A stretch of DNA of 34,408 nt from an uncultured Limnohabitans sp. Lineage in GTDB: Bacteria; Pseudomonadota; Gammaproteobacteria; Burkholderiales; Burkholderiaceae_C. Of this stretch, positions 31,401 to 34,408 are shown piece by piece. Location: the NCBI GenBank assembly GCA_937928195.1, contig CALEYZ010000009.1, positions 1 through 34,408 of the forward strand, given 5' to 3'. The stretch's first letter is position 1; each line of letters starts with the position of its first letter. The translations under genes were made by a program, and so were the position numbers. Under the pieces are notes generated by a model, which saw only the letters and a list, made by a program, of their open reading frames with translations, searched no databases and was not told where the DNA came from.

Positions 31401-34400
31401 AGTTTCAAGGTGGGCAAGCCACCGTCGGTGTTCAAAAACACCGCATCGTTGAAGCTGACCGTGGCATTCAGTGTGTCACCCGCGTTCAGGGTGTTGTTCA
31501 AACTGCCCGTGGCGCTGCTCAAGGCCACGCTGCTGATGCTGGGGGCCAAGGTGTCAATGCTGATGCTGGGCGTGGTGCCCGCCGTGCCCAAGTTGCCTGC
31601 CACATCGCTGTAGCTGGCGTCGGCCACCGTGATGCTGGCGGTGCCGCTGGCCACATTGGCGCTGGGGGTGAAGGTGCTGCGGCGCACTGTACCAAGACCC
31701 GTGAGGGCGCTCAAACTGCCCCCAGTGACTGTGACATCGGCCAAACTGAAACTGGTGCCTGGGTCTTCGCTAAAGGTGAAGCAAATCAAACTGGTCTCGC
31801 CCACCTTCAAGTTGGCCACCGATGAAATGATGCTCACACTGGGTGAGGTGGTGTCCACGGGGTACAAGATGTTGTCGGCCACACTGAGGTTGCCCAAAGT
31901 CAGGGCATTGCCCGCCACACTTTTGAGCGTGCTGCCGTTCAGTGCCAGGGCCGCTGCGGGAATGGCAATGCCGTTGGCATCGTCTTGTCCAGCCAAGATG
32001 GTGTAAGCGAATACAAAGTCGGTGCTACCGCTGCCAGAGACGTACGCAGCTTCAACGGCGGTGCTGCCAATGCTGAGTTTCAAGGTGGGTGATCCGCCAG
32101 TGGCATTCAGCACAATGGCTTCGCTGAAGACCACGCGAGCCAAGACCACATCGCCCGTGTTCAGCAAATTGTTGAGCGCCCCAGTGGCACTGCTCAAGCC
32201 CACCTGGCTGACAGTGGGTGTTGACGTGGCATAGGTCAGCAAGGGGGTGGTGCCTGCCGTGCCTGCATTGCCTGCCGCATCGTTGTAGGCGCCAGCGCTC
32301 ACTGAAATATTGGCAGTGCCCGCCACCACATTGTTGGTAGGGGTGAAGGTGGCTGTTCGCGTGAGGCCTGTGCCACTGATGTTGCCCAAGGTGCCGCCAC
32401 TGAACAGCACATCGCCTGCGTTAGATGCCCAGACAAAACTGCTGCCTGGGTCTTCGCTGAACGTGAAGGTGATGGCCGCAGTCTCACCGGCTTTCAACGT
32501 GGCCACATCCGATGTGATGCTGAGGGTGGGCGCTGTGGTGTCCACCACATACTGCGCATTGTTGGCCACTGCAATGGACGTGATGCTGCTGACATTGCCA
32601 GCGGCATCTTTGAGGGTGGCGCCATTCAAGCTGAGCGCGTTGAGTGCGATGGCCACGCCGTCGGTGTCGGTTTGGCCATTGGCAATGGTGGTGCTGAACA
32701 CCAGCGCTGTGGTGCCCGAACCCGACACATACGTGGCTTGTACCGTGCTGCTGCCAATGACCAAGGCCAAGGTGGGCGACCCCGCTGTGATGTTCAGCGT
32801 CACCGCTTCGCTGAACGTGACAGTGGCACTGAGGGTGTCGGTGGCATTGAGGAGTTTGACAGTGGCGTCCGACGGGCTCACCCCAAAGCCTGTGGCGTTG
32901 GTCAAGGCCAGGCCGGTCACACTGGGGGCTTGGGTGTCGACGCTCAGCGTGGCAGATGTGCCCGCGCTGCCATTGTTGCCAGCCGCATCTTGGTAACTGT
33001 TGGCGCTAACGGTGATGCTGGCGTTGCCAGAAGCTAAGTTGGCGGTGGGCGTGAAAACGGCAGTGCGCGTGAGACCTGTGCCACCGATGGCGCTTAAGCT
33101 GCCACCACTGACCACCAAGTCGCCTGCGCTGCCGTCCCAAACAAAACTGCTGCCTGGATCTTCAGAAAATGTGAAGGTGATGTTGGCCGTATCACCCGCC
33201 TTGAGGCTTGACAGATTGGACCCAACGCTGACGGTGGGTGCTGTGGTGTCGACCAAATAGTTGGCGTTACTGACGACAGCACTGGTGGTGTTGAGGCTGT
33301 TGTTGCCTGCACTGTCTTTGAGTGTTGCACCGTTTAAATTCAAAGCATTCAAGACAATGGCCACGCCATCGGTGTCGGTTTGTCCATTGACAATGGTGGT
33401 GGTGAAAACCAAGGCATTGGTGCCAGAGCCCGACACATACGTGGCCTGCACTGTGCTGCTGCCCACCAACAAAGCAAGCGTGGGTGTGCCGCCTGAGGTG
33501 TTGAGGATGACGACATCGTTGAAGCCGAGGGTGGCGTTCAAAGTGTCGCCCGCATTGAGGCGATGGTTCAGATCGCCTGTTGCACCGCTTAAAGCGACCG
33601 TGCTTGCAGCAGGTGCAAGTGTGTCGATGCTGATGCTGGGCGACAGGCCCGCTGTGCCCAAGTTGCCTGCTGCATCTTGGTAAGCATTGTTGGCAATCGT
33701 GATGCTTGCGCTGCCCGATGCAAGGCTGGCCGTTGGTGTGAACACCGCTGTGCGCGTGAGGCCCGTGCCGCTGATGGCGCCCAAGCTGCCGCCTGTGACG
33801 ACCACGTCACCAGTGCTGCCATTCCAAACAAAACTGCTGCCCGGATCTTCAGAAAATGCAAAGCTGATGGTGGCCGTTTCACCAAGCTTCAACGTGCTGG
33901 TGCTGCTGCTGATCAGCACCGAAGGCGCCAAGGTGTCGATGCTGATGCTGGGCGTGTTGCCGGCTGTACCGTTGTTGCCTGCCGCATCTTGGTAGCTGTT
34001 GGCCGTGACGGAGATGCTGGCGTTGCCTGAAGCCAAGTTGGCGGTGGGTGTGAATACCGCAGTGCGTGTGAGACCTGTGCCACTGATGGCACTGACCGTA
34101 CCACCACTGACCACCAGGTCACCCACGCTGCCATCCCAAGCAAAGCTGGCGCCGGGTGCTTCAGAAAATGTGAACGTGAGGTTGGCTGTTTCGCCCGCTT
34201 TCAGGCCGGTTACATCGGACGTAATGGCAACGCTAGGCGCAGTGGTGTCCACCACATACGCAGGGTTGTTGGCCACGGCAATAGACGTGATGGTGCCTGT
34301 GTTGCCAGCGGCATCTTTGAGGGTGGCGCCATTCAAGCTGAGCGCGTTGAGGGCAATGGCCACGCCATCGGTGTCGGTTTGTCCATTGACAATGGTGGTG

Positions 34401-34408
34401 GTGAAAAC
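22469..34408 (-). CDS. Giant secreted repeat adhesin: Ig-like repeats, FG-GAP propeller, RTX tail (N-terminus beyond right edge)
   Basis: The frame is open to the right edge, with 3,979 residues visible and no stop or frameshift. From the edge inward it has a part B repeat, then 17 A units (about 100 residues; signatures LKAGETANITFTFSEDPGSS, W-D/N-G, SGTGLTRTA, YQDAAGN) and 11 full B units (about 120 residues; signatures LNAGD, VQATYVSGSG, GQTDTDG, LSLNGATLKDAAGN), mostly alternating and joined by VDTTAP or IDTLAP linkers. A units are bacterial Ig-like (Big_12 type). Then come seven FG-GAP repeats (about 23185-24735), each with the Ca-binding D-x-N-x-DGxxD loop, and an RTX-like C-terminal region (about 22469-23184, GGMGKDTFIV, KIDGGAGIDTLRLGG). 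The C-terminal tail suits type I secretion. It would be a very large surface or released adhesin. A-type modules resemble each other strongly at DNA level, so assembly errors are possible. Confidence 0.9.
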   Translation of the reverse strand, partial: VFTTTIVNGQTDTDGVAIALNALSLNGATLKDAAGNTGTITSIAVANNPAYVVDTTAPSVAITSDVTGLKAGETANLTFTFSEAPGASFAWDGSVGDLVVSGGTVSAISGTGLTRTAVFTPTANLASGNASISVTANSYQDAAGNNGTAGNTPSISIDTLAPSVLISSSTSTLKLGETATISFAFSEDPGSSFVWNGSTGDVVVTGGSLGAISGTGLTRTAVFTPTASLASGSASITIANNAYQDAAGNLGTAGLSPSISIDTLAPAASTVALSGATGDLNHRLNAGDTLNATLGFNDVVILNTSGGTPTLALLVGSSTVQATYVSGSGTNALVFTTTIVNGQTDTDGVAIVLNALNLNGATLKDSAGNNSLNTTSAVVSNANYLVDTTAPTVSVGSNLSSLKAGDTANITFTFSEDPGSSFVWDGSAGDLVVSGGSLSAIGGTGLTRTAVFTPTANLASGNASITVSANSYQDAAGNNGSAGTSATLSVDTQAPSVTGLALTNATGFGVSPSDATVKLLNATDTLSATVTFSEAVTLNITAGSPTLALVIGSSTVQATYVSGSGTTALVFSTTIANGQTDTDGVAIALNALSLNGATLKDAAGNVSSITSIAVANNAQYVVDTTAPTLSITSDVATLKAGETAAITFTFSEDPGSSFVWASNAGDVLFSGGTLGNISGTGLTRTATFTPTNNVVAGTANISVSAGAYNDAAGNAGTAGTTPLLTYATSTPTVSQVGLSSATGALNNLLNTGDVVLARVVFSEAIVLNATGGSPTLKLSIGSTAVEAAYVSGSGSTDFVFAYTILAGQDDANGIAIPAAALALNGSTLKSVAGNALTLGNLSVADNILYPVDTTSPSVSIISSVANLKVGETSLICFTFSEDPGTSFSLADVTVTGGSLSALTGLGTVRRSTFTPSANVASGTASITVADASYSDVAGNLGTAGTTPSISIDTLAPSISSVALSSATGSLNNTLNAGDTLNATVSFNDAVFLNTDGGLPTLKLSVGASTVYATYATGSGTNALVFTTTIVSGQTDTDGVALPANALTLNGATLNDANGNASSITSALVSSNANYLVDTTAPSVVITSDKSSLNATDTATLSFTFSEDPGSSFAWDGAAGDVVLSGGSLSALSGTGLTRTAVFTPTANLGSGTASITVVGNSYQDAAGNTGSAGTTPVLNLDTQGPVITALALTNSTGGVVSAADASINNLNAGDTLSATLSFNDVITVNTSGGTPTLALNVGGSLVQATYVSGSGSNALVFTASVASGLNDPNGVALGADALSLNGGTLKDAAGNSSSITSVAVADNAHYLVDTTRPTASITSSRTALISGQTATLTFSFSEDPGSSFAWDGTQGDLVVTGGTLSALSTTGNPLTRTAVLTPTSGVSAGTANVAIALNSYTDAAGNIGQEAMAGVTDHSADISVNTTTTTVASVALLSATGIQNSLLNQGDVVSVAVNFTEAVFLNANVGTPSIDLTLGSTVVSAQYVSGAGTAQLVFNYTILNGQTDVNGIAINANSLSLNGKVLTDTAGNTPTLSFAAVADNANYLVDTTAPTLTGISSSRSSFISGETALITFSFSEDPGSTFTWNGSAGDVTLVNGTLSALSGTGLTRTATFLPTQGLTGGSASITVNNDLFTDSAGNLGVGNTLGSLVVNTSPATLMAVQITSAVGVQNSALNAGDVVTVTAHFSEAQTLNTAAGSPTVALQIGGSTVNATYASGAGTADLLFTYTILAGQTDADGIALDADSLSLNGSTLKDPRTNTTTLSVPATADNSNFTVDTTAPFLSITSNVGQVKAGETANITFTFSEDPGNTFTWNGTAGDVTLSNGTLSAISGSGVTRTAVFTPTAGVNSGTASISVSAGAYQDAAGNSGSAGGSPSLTLDTLAPTISAMALSSSTGVLNTYLNEGDTANVSVSFNEVVNLDVTAGSPTVALLVGSSTVQATYVSGAGSNTLVFTTTIAAGQNDADGIAIALNALSLNGAVLTDAAGNTSVPTAAAVSSNSAYMVDTLAPNVSVAFNVASLKAGETATLTVTVNDKTGTSFSWNGTSGDLNVSGGTLSALSPFVLSGANYVSTATFTPTTGSTVPGVVSTALAVYTDLAGNPGQVGNSASVAIDTGVPTLTSMNITGASGILSNTLNAGDVVQITATFNEAVVVNTSGGTPKVVLNVGGVNNSASYVSGSGTTDLLFNYTILAGDTDTNGLSYAANALLLNGGTLKDSAGNSAVITAIARADNAAYKVDTTAPTVTITSNKSQLLVGQTANITFTFSEDPGSSFEWDGSAGDITLSNGTLSAISGTGLTRTAIFTPTANLNTGNASIVVNAGSYTDAAGNVGAQGNTPSIAIDTLGMSVSSVYQSNSLSYSAAGTKIGAYVSFLEAPVIVTTGGLPTIDLLIGSTVVKAIYDPTWQQNSMMMLFQYTILAGQTDTNGYGIVANSLTLNGGTIKDASGNNASLSHLERLDGGNIVDTTAPTLTITSNKSTLKIGETATITFTASEWIYGFSNLPTASNFNLTGGTLSNWVDVSSLLVKTATFTPQALQQMVPATIELKAGVIQDYAYNASLFLSPSPVILIDTFAPTVSISMSNSVLSTARTSLLTFTFSEDPGTSFNWDGTTGDLSFTGGTISAISGTGLTRTATFTPTNNITLWNSQLAVLANSYTDSFGNPGAAATTTFSIDTTLPKATSFMPSSAGVVNSYLNTGDVLVLNVSFDRSYMVLDTSAGTPTLALTIGSTVVQATLVNYANMVLTFNYTILAGQTDTDGISWNANGINFNGAVYQDAYGNVATNVYAATANNASYKVDTTVPTLTITSSRSTLLAGQTAVITFTFSEDPGSTFVWDGTTGDVSVSGGTLGAISGTGLTRTATFTPNANTASGNASITVAANSYQDLAGNNGTVGTTPAISIDMVAPSVAITSNVAAVKAGGTANITFTFSEDPGSSFAWNGTTGDVVVTGGTLSAISGTGLTRTAVFTPTANLASGNASITVTALSYQDTAGNLGTAGTTPSLSIDTVAPTVAGRANSGGLIAGQTTRVYFTFSEDPGTSFTWDGSVGDLTVTGAGNLAVSSVPGQQVGVERGFDFTPPANTNSGTTTISVKNASYQDAAGNLGSASGTVTVRYDTAVPTVAITSNLSTVGMGQTANITFTFSEDPGSTFAWDGTTGGVVVTQGTLSAISGTGLTRTAVFTPFADTPLVAASITVAAGNYTDTAGNAGLAGTTPTLNVNTFKNAIYLDDIANNIGGYAIEAPNTGSYFGFAVSLAGDFNGDGYGDVVMGAPLNTFTDTALRTQGGGVVLYEGGLNTSLVPKGYSGTGQVNGHYYTYSVNKGWLGFSVAGVGDMNNDGLADLLIGMPQDAASTNPGGAFLVYGKANSTTGSLAEYQKDISALGATPDALSITSTFDTAGFSVSSAGDVNGDGWIDMIISAHFQTVSGLVGNTGKTYVVYGSAALSALQTISLGSVGGSVPGFVISGWQAGEESGTSVSSAGDFNGDGKADLLVSAYFNDTAGSQAGATYVILGKTGNTAVDLANIKNNTGGFVILGENGQDMSGVSVSSGGDINGDGLGDILIGAVIGGSGNANPSSGKTYVIFGRTGANAAIDLGQIAIGNGGFAIVSTTAVEQSGHSVSSAGDINGDGLADIILGAPFSPVDGGASAGRSFVVYGKSSTTTVNLSDVVNNIGGFAIIGEGAQDLSGYSVGAAGDLNGDGLADLIVGAPGYDAAHGSVQTGRSYVIFGSKTGAFAAGTAFDNTGTSANDSLTSTGAQTLAGGSNTAGTSNDTFTSSGADVLLGGMGKDTFIVNQSTITALQSNFGAGGNTTQLAKIDGGAGIDTLRLGGTTALNLNLSLVSNTSVGNIEGSSRINSIERIDMSTNTGANELTIRVADVLDMAGSNWANLTTLNSQGAGGWETSAGSTGINANVMNYHQVAVSGGTNDKVSTTGWTLDTTGNVRDSASGIYYSVYTATSGAPAMLLVQTDIQRSTIL
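23185..24735 (-). other. Seven FG-GAP repeats forming a likely complete beta-propeller
   Basis: Seven consecutive units within the giant adhesin each carry a calcium-type loop: GDFNGDGYGD, GDMNNDGLAD, GDVNGDGWID, GDFNGDGKAD, GDINGDGLGD, GDINGDGLAD and GDLNGDGLAD, each followed by a hydrophobic strand and a Y-V-[IV]-[YF]-G strand. Seven matches the blade number of the integrin alpha-chain propeller, so the domain is probably complete. It lies between the Ig repeats and the RTX tail. Confidence 0.85.
24736..34408 (-). repeat. Tandem Ig-like repeat array (A and B modules)
   Basis: Twenty-nine modules in the order, from N- to C-terminus: B(partial) A A B A B A B A B A B A B A B A B A B A B A A B A A A A. 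A modules are about 300-315 bases and B modules about 360-375 bases. Two A modules are atypical: one has SLADVTVTGG in place of the W-D-G element, and one has a diverged EWIYGFSNLPTASNF section. The other fifteen keep the Trp after the EDPG-type motif. Confidence 0.85.

Noticed and set aside
22997..34030. Many plus-strand open frames of 60-260 codons opposite the giant adhesin
   Set aside because: They recur with the same translated pattern (for example V-R-V-R-P-V-P-L-M-A) at each A module, as expected for the mirror of a tandem repeat. None has its own start signals or domains.
24736..34408. CRISPR array or other DNA-level tandem element
   Set aside because: The repeats have a period of about 300-370 bases, stay in one open frame and translate into Ig-like modules, so they are protein repeats, not a CRISPR.

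Overview
The window looks like a chromosomal segment of a betaproteobacterium, most likely Comamonadaceae (a Limnohabitans- or Rhodoferax-like freshwater lineage). This rests on the core order cysS - AlkA-type glycosylase - accA - tilS - lysC - tRNA-Ser, on the protein sequences, and on a moderately GC-rich composition. It is a judgement from memory of these families; no database search was run.

Left part (1 to about 10,160) is conserved housekeeping DNA. The 3' end of a DUF349-type gene is followed by a minus-strand run: TPR lipoprotein-like/periplasmic protein, exported cyclophilin, cytoplasmic cyclophilin and lpxH (lipid A). Divergently on the plus strand lie cysS, an AlkA-like DNA glycosylase, accA, tilS, lysC, tRNA-Ser(GCU) with a double hairpin terminator, and a D,D-carboxypeptidase. 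The cysS leader holds a possible attenuator.

Middle part (10,163 to about 18,720) is accessory. It holds an S9A prolyl oligopeptidase broken by one frameshift, a secreted serralysin-like RTX metalloprotease, and a compact envelope module: a DUF4266 lipoprotein with a Gly/Cys tail, a DUF3570 outer-membrane protein, an ApbE flavin transferase and a TlpA-like thioredoxin. A 28-codon remnant of another RTX-type protein sits inside that module. A hypothetical lipoprotein and an AT-rich vapBC toxin-antitoxin pair with a clear palindromic operator follow. Copies of a ~28-bp intergenic repeat sit directly after the stop codons of four genes here (three good, one degenerate).

Right part (18,711 to 34,408): a minus-strand lipid kinase, a plus-strand 884-residue exported zinc metalloprotease, and, convergent with it, the C-terminal 3,979 residues of a giant minus-strand secreted adhesin. 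The adhesin has 17 A-type and 12 B-type Ig-like repeats, then seven FG-GAP blades (a complete propeller), then an RTX-like C-terminal tail. Its N-terminus lies beyond the right edge.

The most interesting points are the DUF4266/DUF3570/ApbE/thioredoxin module, where DUF3570 carries a DSISGAS stretch matching the ApbE flavinylation consensus, and the modular giant adhesin.
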